A DNA stretch of 18,256 nucleotides from Candidatus Poseidoniales archaeon (GTDB taxonomy: Archaea > Thermoplasmatota > Poseidoniia > Poseidoniales > Poseidoniaceae). Positions 1-7,230 of this stretch are shown in pieces. Position 1 is the first letter of the stretch. Every line of letters starts with the position of its first letter. The translations under genes were made by a program, and so were the position numbers. The stretch is from assembly GCA_003602535.1 (NCBI GenBank), contig QQSA01000033.1, positions 9,352 to 27,607 of the forward strand, given 5' to 3'. The notes beneath the pieces are model-generated. The model was not told where the DNA came from. It saw nothing but the letters and a program-made list of their open reading frames with translations, and made no database searches.

Positions 1-510
1 TTCTTTAGAGAACAGGAAATTATGGTGGTTGGAGGTGGCGACTCAGCCATGGAAGAAGCAACTTTCTTGACTCGGTTTGCATCAAAAGTGACTTTAGTTC
101 ACAGGAGAGATGTCTTCCGTGCTTCAAAAGTGATGTATGATAGAGCTGCAAATCACGAGAAAATCGAAATCAGAACCTTCCGTCAGGTGAAGAAATGGCT
201 TTCTGATGATTCGGGATTAACTGGTGCGGTATTGGAAGACCCGAGAGATGGGTCTACAGAGGAGATAGCTGTAACAGGTGCCTTCATCGCTATTGGACAC
301 ACTCCGATTACTGGCTTCTTAGAAGGACAATTAGAAACCGATGAGGGAGGGTATCTTATCCACAGAGAACATACTATGACGAATGTTCCAGGAGTTTTCG
401 CTGCAGGGGATGTCGTAGACACTAGGTACAAGCAAGCGATTACTGCAGCAGGTTTAGGCTGTCAAGCTGCAATAGATTGTGAAAAATGGCTTGAAGAGAA
501 TGTACATTGA
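1..510 (+). CDS. trxB: Thioredoxin reductase, C-terminal part (5' cut by window edge)
   Basis: Low-molecular-weight thioredoxin reductase, which transfers electrons from NADPH through FAD to thioredoxin. The reading frame is open from base 1, so the gene starts outside the window; the ATG at 22 is internal. Visible: the NADPH-binding GGGDSA at residues 11-16 of the visible part, HRRDVFRA from residue 34 (the arginine pair that contacts the 2'-phosphate of NADPH), and the C-terminal FAD motif with GD around residue 137, followed by the usual helix running into a short acidic end. In this family the redox CxxC lies only a few residues before the FFR that opens the window, so it cannot be checked here. 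The stop is nine bases before the next start, suggesting co-transcription with the MoeB-like gene. Confidence in the family is high. Confidence 0.93.
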   Translation, partial: FFREQEIMVVGGGDSAMEEATFLTRFASKVTLVHRRDVFRASKVMYDRAANHEKIEIRTFRQVKKWLSDDSGLTGAVLEDPRDGSTEEIAVTGAFIAIGHTPITGFLEGQLETDEGGYLIHREHTMTNVPGVFAAGDVVDTRYKQAITAAGLGCQAAIDCEKWLEENVH

Positions 511-519
511 GGAAATTTC

Positions 520-1605
520 ATGATTGATCTAGAACGTCATTCTCGCCATATTTTACTGCCACAAGTTGGAGCAGATGGCCAGAAGAGGATTTCAGAATCA
601 AGAGTACTTTGTGTTGGAGCGGGAGGGCTTGGTAGTCCTGTAATTCAATATTTAGCAGCAGCAGGAATTGGTCATCTAACAATTGTAGATGACGATAATG
701 TTGAGTTATCAAACCTACAGCGTCAGGTTATTCACAGAAGTTCTGATGTTGGAATGCCGAAGGCAGAATCTGCAAAACACTTTGTTTCAAATTTAGATCC
801 CAATATTTCAGTAGAATCAAAAGTTGTGCGTTTGAATGAGGAAAATGCGGAATCATTGTTCGAAGGACATGACTTAGTTATCGATGGAACCGATAATATC
901 CCAACCAGGTATCTAATCGACGATACCTGTTACAAAATGGGAATTACATGGATATATGGCTCGGTATATAGATTCGAAGGACAGGTGTCTGTATTCAATT
1001 TAAATGGTGGTCCAATATATCGAGATTTATTCCCTGATGCACCACCTGATGAATTGATTCCATCTTGTTCTGAAGCGGGTGTATTGGGAGTTTTGCCTGG
1101 ATTGATAGGATGTATTCAAGCGAGTGAGGCAATCAAAGTAATCCTTGGAATAGGCAATCCATTATCAGGTAAATTGTTAATTTATGACACACTTGAATCC
1201 AGTCAAAGAATCTTAAATTTTGGAACTCCTATTAGTGAACAGGTTGAAGTGCCATCTCCTTCCGCAAAGGAAATGATGTTCAACTCAATTGACTCCGCTG
1301 AGGCAATAGCCAAGATGAATGACGGATGGGAGCCTTACTTCATTGATGTTAGGTCGCAAAACGAATGGGAGCAAGCTAGAATTTCCAAAGCCGTTTACTT
1401 GTGTCCTCACGACGAAATATTATCTGCATTAGAACAAATTCCAAAGAATAAAGAAATCTTGGTGCATTGTAGAAGTGGTATGAGATCTCAACTTGCCATA
1501 ATGCAACTTATTGAGGCTGGATATGACGGCTCAAAGATGTATAACCTGTCTGGTGGAATACTAGATTGGGCTGAAACAAATCCGGAAGGCATCATACAAG
1601 GCTGA
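520..1605 (+). CDS. moeB: MoeB/ThiF/UbaA-type E1-like sulfur-carrier activating enzyme fused to rhodanese
   Basis: Adenylates the C-terminal glycine of a small ubiquitin-like sulfur carrier (MoaD/ThiS/SAMP type) and probably supplies sulfur through its own rhodanese domain, for molybdopterin, thiamine or tRNA thiolation. The E1-like domain fills residues 1 to about 240: nucleotide motif GAGGLGSP at 33-40, DDDNVELSNLQRQ, GTDN with D125, and C183 in PSCSEAGVLG as the likely thiolation cysteine. The rhodanese domain covers about 255-361, with the active-site loop CRSGMR starting at C317. The two CxxC zinc pairs of classical MoeB are absent (IYRDLFP replaces the first), a known zinc-free variant. 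The start at 520 has GAGG seven bases upstream. Architecture matches eukaryotic MOCS3/Uba4 and many bacterial proteins. The carrier protein is not in the window. Confidence 0.9.
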   Translation: MIDLERHSRHILLPQVGADGQKRISESRVLCVGAGGLGSPVIQYLAAAGIGHLTIVDDDNVELSNLQRQVIHRSSDVGMPKAESAKHFVSNLDPNISVESKVVRLNEENAESLFEGHDLVIDGTDNIPTRYLIDDTCYKMGITWIYGSVYRFEGQVSVFNLNGGPIYRDLFPDAPPDELIPSCSEAGVLGVLPGLIGCIQASEAIKVILGIGNPLSGKLLIYDTLESSQRILNFGTPISEQVEVPSPSAKEMMFNSIDSAEAIAKMNDGWEPYFIDVRSQNEWEQARISKAVYLCPHDEILSALEQIPKNKEILVHCRSGMRSQLAIMQLIEAGYDGSKMYNLSGGILDWAETNPEGIIQG

Positions 1606-1624
1606 GACCCACCTATGGTGGGTC
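1606..1624 (+). other. Perfect hairpin directly after the moeB stop codon
   Basis: GACCCACC, a TAT loop, then GGTGGGTC: an 8-bp perfect, GC-rich stem in otherwise AT-rich DNA. It starts on the base after the TGA and ends nine bases before the first possible start of the receiver-domain gene. No T-run follows, so it is not a classic intrinsic terminator. It could be an RNA processing site, a 3'-end stabiliser, or an element limiting read-through or initiation of the next gene; which of these is not visible. Confidence 0.6.
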
Positions 1625-1633
1625 AACCTTCAA

Positions 1634-2701
1634 GTGTTCATTCTAGACCAGCAGGTTGTGCCGAAACTCATCGTGGCCGACGAGAACAGTGGTCGGCGTA
1701 ATCTTCTAGCCAGTACATTAGAGCGTGCAGGCTATGACGTAACAAGGGCAGGTACGCTACGTCAGGCTGAAGGAACCGCTTTAGCCACAATGCCTGAAAT
1801 AGTTCTGATAGATGGCGAGTGGCAAGTTGGCGATGCAATAGACGCCTCACAGAGATTGATGTCGGATCCTGAATTTGCATTCAAGTGCAGGATTGTTATT
1901 CTTTCAAGAAATTCTTCAGAAGAATATCTTATTTCTGCTGCAAGAGCAGGAGTGAATGAAGTAATATCCAAGCCGGTAGATATGAATAAATTACTTTCTC
2001 AATTGGAAAAACATTCTAGGAAACAGTTTGTTCCTCCGCCTGCTGAAGTTTCAAATGTCACTGGGAAAGACGGTGCTGGAACTTTCGATGTGTCTATGGT
2101 GATGAATGATGGACAATGGGCTTTACCAATGCTAAAGGGGATTGTAACACCTGAGAAGATAAATGTCGATTTCATAAACGAAATTCTCGTCCAATTGGGT
2201 GAAGAAGGAATCGTGGTAGAAGATGACCTTGACCCTTCATTAATGTCTAACGTTTTGAGAGTTGCATTGAATAATATTGTCAGTGATCTTGATTCAAAAG
2301 ATAAACCATCAGGACAAATACCTGGAACATTACCCTCTTCTAAGAAGAGTTCAAAGTTAGGTTCAAAGTCTGATGTTAGTAAAGTTGTAGGAAGTACGAT
2401 GGAGGATATTCTACAAAATCAGGCTGATGGTATAGCAAGTGATATCGAAGACAAAATGGATCAAATCTTAGATGAAACACCTGACTTGGTTTCGATTCTT
2501 CCAGATAATGATCAGATAGTGATTGATCCAGCAGTATTGGCTTTCACTCGTTTAGTAACAGAGTCTGCTTATGAGTTGATGTGGGATGTTGGAAAACCAG
2601 GTAATGTCTCTGACATTACATTGAGAACCCGAATAGAAGATATCACTGAAATGCTTGGAGATGTTTTATCTTCACTCCCAGAAGGAGATGAAGAAGAATG
2701 A
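1634..2701 (+). CDS. Response-regulator receiver domain with unrecognised C-terminal half
   Basis: The N-terminal 125 residues form a CheY-like phospho-receiver: acidic pair D16/E17, phospho-acceptor D60 (LIDGEW), the switch position S91 and conserved K113 followed by proline. All catalytic positions are present, so phosphorylation by a histidine kinase is plausible; no kinase is in the window. Residues about 135-355 match no output domain I recognise: no helix-turn-helix, HalX or GGDEF signature. They contain a Ser/Lys-rich linker near 225-255 and an acidic end. The ORF opens with GTG at 1634, but GTG at 1658 gives an N-terminus starting MPKLIVAD, which fits receiver domains better. Its stop overlaps the MFS start (ATGA), so the two are likely translated together. 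Confidence 0.82.
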   Translation: MFILDQQVVPKLIVADENSGRRNLLASTLERAGYDVTRAGTLRQAEGTALATMPEIVLIDGEWQVGDAIDASQRLMSDPEFAFKCRIVILSRNSSEEYLISAARAGVNEVISKPVDMNKLLSQLEKHSRKQFVPPPAEVSNVTGKDGAGTFDVSMVMNDGQWALPMLKGIVTPEKINVDFINEILVQLGEEGIVVEDDLDPSLMSNVLRVALNNIVSDLDSKDKPSGQIPGTLPSSKKSSKLGSKSDVSKVVGSTMEDILQNQADGIASDIEDKMDQILDETPDLVSILPDNDQIVIDPAVLAFTRLVTESAYELMWDVGKPGNVSDITLRTRIEDITEMLGDVLSSLPEGDEEE

Positions 2702-3951
2702 ATGAAACAGAAAAAAAGTGGGCATTCTGGGCGTTAGCTTGTGCCTTTATGGTTGATTTCTTAGGATACGCATTCATTGTTCCAATTTTACCATCTTGGA
2801 AACAGGAATTTGATTTATCTAATACTGAAGCTACATTATTGGTTTCATTGTGGGCTGTTCCGCTGTTCTTCTTGGGTCCTAAAACTGGTCGTATAACCGA
2901 TAAATTAGGAGCAGGTCGAACAATATTATTCTCACTATTCGCATTAACAGTAGCTTCTCTCCTTTATCTCGTAGCCATGAAAATAACAGTTGTCGATGGA
3001 TTCATTGTTTTAGCAATTGCAAGGTTGATACATGGTGCATCAGGAGCTGCAATATTGACTGCTGGTTTCGCTGCAGCAAGTGACATATGGCCGAAAAAAT
3101 TTGGAGAGATTTCTGGTAAATTAATCGCAATGGCAACAATCGGGGGATTGTTAGGTCCTGTGATAGGTGGAGTGGCATATACAATCGGTCCAGAATATGC
3201 ATTTATTGGATTGGCCTTGATTACTGCACTAATAATTCCAATAGTCTATGTTACAACTAGAGAACTGGGGCATGGAGGTGAACCAGCTCAAGGCTCAGTG
3301 CCACTAAGAGTTTTTATTCAAAATCCAGTACTTTTCAGAATTGGTTTACTAGTCATGATGACTACATTGGCCACTGGTGCATTGGAAGCAGGGATCCCGT
3401 TATTTTTGGAAGATAATCTTGGGTTGAATGCTGCTTGGATAGGAGCAGTACTTCTTGTAATGGTTGTAGCTCAAGGAATAGGAGGATGGATGTGGGGCGC
3501 TCTGGTCGATAAAAATGGTCCAGTTCGCTACATGACTATTGGTTGGTATGTTGTTACAGTTGCAATGTTGGCAGCTGGTTATGTGGCGTATTCGATAAGC
3601 GATACAACTCTAGCAGCGTATTGTATTATTGTAATTCTTGGAATTTTCCAATTCGCAATATCTGCAGCACAAGTTCCAATGTTACCAATGGTCGATACTG
3701 CGACAAGTCAAGTCTATGGTAAAGGCGGGGCAGGACTTGCATTCGGAGCATTTGGAACTGCTTGGGCTGCCGGTACAATTGTCGGTCCTATGGTCATTGG
3801 ACCAGTGTATGATTACACAAATTCATGGGGAATTACCCTTGGGATTCTAGCAATTCCAATGTTTATTGGGCTGGTTATTACCTTAACTAATCGGCAATTA
3901 TTGGATGATTGTTACAACTCTGAAATGTCGAAACGCTTCGAATCTGAATAA
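2698..3951 (+). CDS. MFS transporter, DHA1/TetA-like
   Basis: Major facilitator with about twelve membrane segments over 417 residues, the usual length. The first segment contains an acidic residue in the MVDFLGYAFIVPILP context typical of drug:H+ antiporters of the DHA1 group. The cytoplasmic loop between helices 2 and 3 carries a motif-A-like sequence starting at G60 (GPKTGRITDKLGAGR, conserved D68). The two halves are separated by a polar loop near residue 200. Substrate cannot be told from sequence; efflux of a small molecule is the family-based expectation. The start overlaps the previous stop by four bases, and a GGAGATG stretch lies about 11 bases upstream. Co-transcription with the receiver gene invites the guess that the two are functionally linked. 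Confidence 0.9.
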   Translation: MNETEKKWAFWALACAFMVDFLGYAFIVPILPSWKQEFDLSNTEATLLVSLWAVPLFFLGPKTGRITDKLGAGRTILFSLFALTVASLLYLVAMKITVVDGFIVLAIARLIHGASGAAILTAGFAAASDIWPKKFGEISGKLIAMATIGGLLGPVIGGVAYTIGPEYAFIGLALITALIIPIVYVTTRELGHGGEPAQGSVPLRVFIQNPVLFRIGLLVMMTTLATGALEAGIPLFLEDNLGLNAAWIGAVLLVMVVAQGIGGWMWGALVDKNGPVRYMTIGWYVVTVAMLAAGYVAYSISDTTLAAYCIIVILGIFQFAISAAQVPMLPMVDTATSQVYGKGGAGLAFGAFGTAWAAGTIVGPMVIGPVYDYTNSWGITLGILAIPMFIGLVITLTNRQLLDDCYNSEMSKRFESE

Positions 3952-3960
3952 TTCGGATCT

Positions 3961-6591
3961 ATGGCATGGCTGATAAGAAAAAGCCTTCTCGGAGTATTGG
4001 GATGCACCATGGCTCAAGGACAATTGCCGACGATTCGTGGTGCTAATTGGAATCCTAAATCGGAATTAGAATTCATCAATTCATTGCCTGCAGATGCTGC
4101 GAAGAGTGAGTTATTACGATTTACAGCGGAGAGACATGATGGTCATTTGCAACTTGTTGCAGCAGTTTGGGACTTTGTCCATCGTGATGAGAAGTCATTT
4201 GATGGTTCATCCTGGCATGAATTTTCTAATCGATTTGTTGATGCTCTACGACAGGGACTTTCTGGTAGACTCAAAGTGAAAGGATTAACTGATGGAGAAA
4301 TTATTCCAATGCGAGATTCAAATTTACACCTTACCCGAAGAGCTGATCGATTCATTATTGATATTGCTCTTTGCTTAAGACGCCTAGCTCATTACATGTC
4401 CATTACCAACGATATGAGAATGGAATGGCAGAGGATGATGACAAGGACTCGTGGTTTGGACTCACATCTAAAGGAGATATTTGCGGAAGGGATGGACACT
4501 CCAGATGGTGGGAAATTTGGCGGAAAGGGTTTCCGTTCAACTTGGCAAGAAGCTTGTGTCGCTGCTGCAACTGCACTAAAGAGGAATCGTGAAAACCTAC
4601 CAGATTCACCTTATGATGGCGATTTCATTGCTCCGATGATACGAGATATTGGCCTATGTATGGCTATGGGAGATACCCCTGCAGACATCATGACAGCTCA
4701 AATGGGTAAAGCAGAATCTGTGATGAATGGTGGTATTGAAGGAGCAGGTGGTAGAGATTTACACGTAGGATGTTTCCACCGAGGAGTATTACCTCCAACG
4801 GCCCCCCTGCCTATCGCTTCAGTAACGATGACTGGAATGGCACTATCTTCTTGGAAAAAAGGCGAAGATAGATTCCATCTAGCTTGTATTGGGGAGGGTT
4901 CATCCTCTTCCGGAGAATGGTGGGAGGCACTAAATTTAGCTTCGACTAGAGGTTTACCAATATCCTACGTTCTTCAGAATAATCAAATTGCTTTAGATAC
5001 ACCTCCAGTTAATCAATCAAATGTTGAGTTATGGGCCGATAAAGCGGTTGCTATGGGAATGCCGTCATGGACTATTGATGGCTCAGACCCTGCATCATGG
5101 CATGCATCGGTTGCTTGTGCAAGGGAATTTGCTTTATCAGGCGGCGGGCCAACTCTAATCCACGTTGAAACCATGCGTGGATGTGGGCATGCACACCATC
5201 ATGATGATCTGTATTTGGGAGCACAATCTGGAACTCCTCCAGGATATGTCGACCGCGACTTACTGTCTTACTGGGAAGCAAAAGATCCAATTCCAACACA
5301 TCGCAATCTTTTACTTTCTCTGGGTATTACTGAAGAAGAACTCTCTATTATGGAAGCTGAAGAAACAGAGTTGGTTAATTCTGCTCGTGACCATGTTGAA
5401 CAAATGGATTGGGCAAATCCTGAGACCGTTACCAAAGGTATAACTTCATTGCATGATGCTGATACTCACGAAGATCATCTCAAGAGATTAAGTGGGTCCT
5501 CTATACTGCAAGAAGTTCCAGCAGTATTGGAAGTGGGTGAGTCCTTACTTGAATATGCAGAGAGTGGAGGTTGGACTTATTCACGTGCTATTCAACAAGC
5601 GATGTGTGATATTGCAGAACAATATGGAGATTCAACAATTTTCATGGGAGAAGACATGGAAATAGCCGGTGCATTTGGTATGAACATTCCTCTAAAAGCA
5701 AATGGGCATCAAGATAAATTGCTTGATATGCCACTTTGTGAAGCTGTAATCATTCATTCAGCAACAGGCGCAGCATTGTCTGGAATGAGGCCAATGGCTG
5801 AAATTCAATTTGGCGGCTTCGCTGCTCTTGCTCATAATGCATTGTTGAATAATGCAGCTATGCTTAGATGGAGATGGGGCGCTAAGGTGCCATTAACTGT
5901 CAGGATACCATTAGGTGCAAGGACTAGAAGTGGTCCTTTCCACGCAAATATGATCGAATCATGGTATGCAAATGATCCAGGATTAGTCGTAGTCGCACCA
6001 GGAACTCCTCAAGATGCCTATGATTTGCTACGTGAAGCAGCAGAATTAGATGATCCAGTGTTATTCCTCGAGCATATTGGATTGTATGGGTTGCGAGGCG
6101 GATTAACTGGCTGGGGTCAAAATATCAATCAGAAAGTCGATACTAAACCTGTTATTGAGGCGATATCAGAAGGCAAGAAATTGAAAATTGGAAAAGCCGG
6201 TGTTGTAAGAGGTGGCAGAGATGTTACACTAGTAACATGGGGGGCTATGTTACATATTGCTAAGCAGGCTGCCGATGAACTTTCTAAAGATGATATTGAA
6301 GTAGAGATTATTGATGTCAGAACTTTGATTCCATTTGATGCGGATACTTGTGTATCCAGTGTCACCCGAACAGGACGTTTAGTTATCCTTCAAGAAGGAC
6401 AATGGTTTGGAGGAATTGGGCACTCCATGCAATCTAGAATTCTTGAAGAATCATTCTATGCTTTGGAATCTGCACCACTTGTTATTGGAGCATTAGACAC
6501 TCCTGTACCATTCTCTCCTCCATTAGAAAATCACACTGTACCTGACTTACAGCATGTAATCAAAGCTCTTCGTCAAGTGGTTCAGGGATGA
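3961..6591 (+). CDS. Single-chain E1 (alpha-beta fusion) of a 2-oxoacid dehydrogenase complex
   Basis: Thiamine-diphosphate-dependent E1 that would decarboxylate a 2-oxoacid, probably branched-chain or pyruvate-like, and pass the acyl group to lipoyl-E2. The alpha half (about 150-470) has the ThDP/Mg motif GEG at 311-313 and NN at 340-341, spaced as in the GDG(X)nNN family motif, and GHAHHHDD with H410 in the phosphorylation-loop region. The beta half (about 535-870) begins TYSRAIQQAM at 539 and includes GED, the PLCEAVIIHSATGAALSG stretch and H661 in the SGPFHAN segment, where SGPFHSQ is usual. The 876 residues exceed two separate subunits (about 660) because of an N-terminal extension of about 130 residues. 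Met17 (base 4009) is an equally plausible start, since the first 16 residues look non-native. E2 and E3 are not in the window. Confidence 0.87.
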   Translation: MAWLIRKSLLGVLGCTMAQGQLPTIRGANWNPKSELEFINSLPADAAKSELLRFTAERHDGHLQLVAAVWDFVHRDEKSFDGSSWHEFSNRFVDALRQGLSGRLKVKGLTDGEIIPMRDSNLHLTRRADRFIIDIALCLRRLAHYMSITNDMRMEWQRMMTRTRGLDSHLKEIFAEGMDTPDGGKFGGKGFRSTWQEACVAAATALKRNRENLPDSPYDGDFIAPMIRDIGLCMAMGDTPADIMTAQMGKAESVMNGGIEGAGGRDLHVGCFHRGVLPPTAPLPIASVTMTGMALSSWKKGEDRFHLACIGEGSSSSGEWWEALNLASTRGLPISYVLQNNQIALDTPPVNQSNVELWADKAVAMGMPSWTIDGSDPASWHASVACAREFALSGGGPTLIHVETMRGCGHAHHHDDLYLGAQSGTPPGYVDRDLLSYWEAKDPIPTHRNLLLSLGITEEELSIMEAEETELVNSARDHVEQMDWANPETVTKGITSLHDADTHEDHLKRLSGSSILQEVPAVLEVGESLLEYAESGGWTYSRAIQQAMCDIAEQYGDSTIFMGEDMEIAGAFGMNIPLKANGHQDKLLDMPLCEAVIIHSATGAALSGMRPMAEIQFGGFAALAHNALLNNAAMLRWRWGAKVPLTVRIPLGARTRSGPFHANMIESWYANDPGLVVVAPGTPQDAYDLLREAAELDDPVLFLEHIGLYGLRGGLTGWGQNINQKVDTKPVIEAISEGKKLKIGKAGVVRGGRDVTLVTWGAMLHIAKQAADELSKDDIEVEIIDVRTLIPFDADTCVSSVTRTGRLVILQEGQWFGGIGHSMQSRILEESFYALESAPLVIGALDTPVPFSPPLENHTVPDLQHVIKALRQVVQG

Positions 6592-7210
6592 AGTTAGATA
6601 GCACAGCTCCAATTACAGGTGCTACGATATATAGAATTAAATTGCCATTGCCAGTTACAATATTCGGGCCCAAAGTTCGAGCCGGATTCATACTTGCGCC
6701 GGTAAATTCCCCAAAACAAAATGACAGTGTTGCAACTACTAAACCAACTCCAAATGCTAATGTGAATAGACTAACTTTTCTTCTAACTAGAACATGAATT
6801 GAATACATCAAAAGTAGGGTTATTGCGATTTCAATTCCCCAAGAACCCGGAATAGAAATATTGGGCGTTGTTGCTCCATCCATAACTACCATTGCAGCGA
6901 ACCATGCACCCATACATTGAGCAATAATGTAACCAGGAAGTGCTTCGACTTCGAGATCTCCTTTGGCTGCAAAAGCGATTGAAACTGCGGGATTAATATG
7001 GGCTCCAGATATTGGTTGAAATATCATTATTGCAGTAAAAACCGATAGACCAAAGGTGATACTAATCGCTAGAGGACTCCAGTTTAATGCTACAGAACCA
7101 CAACCCAGTAAAACCATCAAGAATGTTCCACTAAATTCTGAAAAGTATCTGTTCCACACAGTCAACCGTAAAGAGTCACATTCATGAGTTTTGTCTTTAT
7201 ATTTAGGCAA
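6560..7210 (-). CDS. Aquaporin / MIP-family channel
   Basis: Six-helix major intrinsic protein conducting water or small neutral solutes across the cytoplasmic membrane. Both pore motifs are present: NPA at N73 in SGAHINPAVS, and NPAR at N175-R178 in TGASMNPART, the arginine being the selectivity-filter residue. The length is close to the 220-250 usual for the family. The longest ORF starts at TTG 7210, directly after an in-frame TGA; TTG 7165 or GTG 7159 (residue 18) would put the start next to the first helix, as in other aquaporins, and leave room for a promoter. The 3' end overlaps the end of the E1 gene by 32 bases on the opposite strand. Whether it prefers water or glycerol is not decidable by eye. 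Confidence 0.92.
   Translation of the reverse strand: MPKYKDKTHECDSLRLTVWNRYFSEFSGTFLMVLLGCGSVALNWSPLAISITFGLSVFTAIMIFQPISGAHINPAVSIAFAAKGDLEVEALPGYIIAQCMGAWFAAMVVMDGATTPNISIPGSWGIEIAITLLLMYSIHVLVRRKVSLFTLAFGVGLVVATLSFCFGEFTGASMNPARTLGPNIVTGNGNLILYIVAPVIGAVLSNFIPEPLDEEL
7196..7205. promoter_or_regulatory. Putative TATA box shared by aquaporin and antiporter genes
   Basis: TTTATATTTA on the + strand reads TAAATATAAA on the - strand, so it resembles an archaeal TATA box in either direction. Start sites about 25 bases away would fall near 7226 on + (just before the TTG at 7231) and near 7175 on - (just before TTG 7165 / GTG 7159). This fits only if the aquaporin starts later than the longest ORF suggests. 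Position and composition are seen; promoter function is inferred. Confidence 0.4.
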
Positions 7211-7230
7211 CCATCAAAGAGGAGTTCATT

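Noticed and set aside
1615..1634. ATG inside the hairpin after moeB as the start of the receiver-domain gene
   Set aside because: It is in a different frame from the receiver ORF, so it cannot start that protein.
6588..6797. Small + strand ORF overlapping the E1 stop (ATGA) as a coupled gene
   Set aside because: It is wholly antisense to the conserved aquaporin C-terminal half, including the second NPA motif, and its translation shows no recognisable features.
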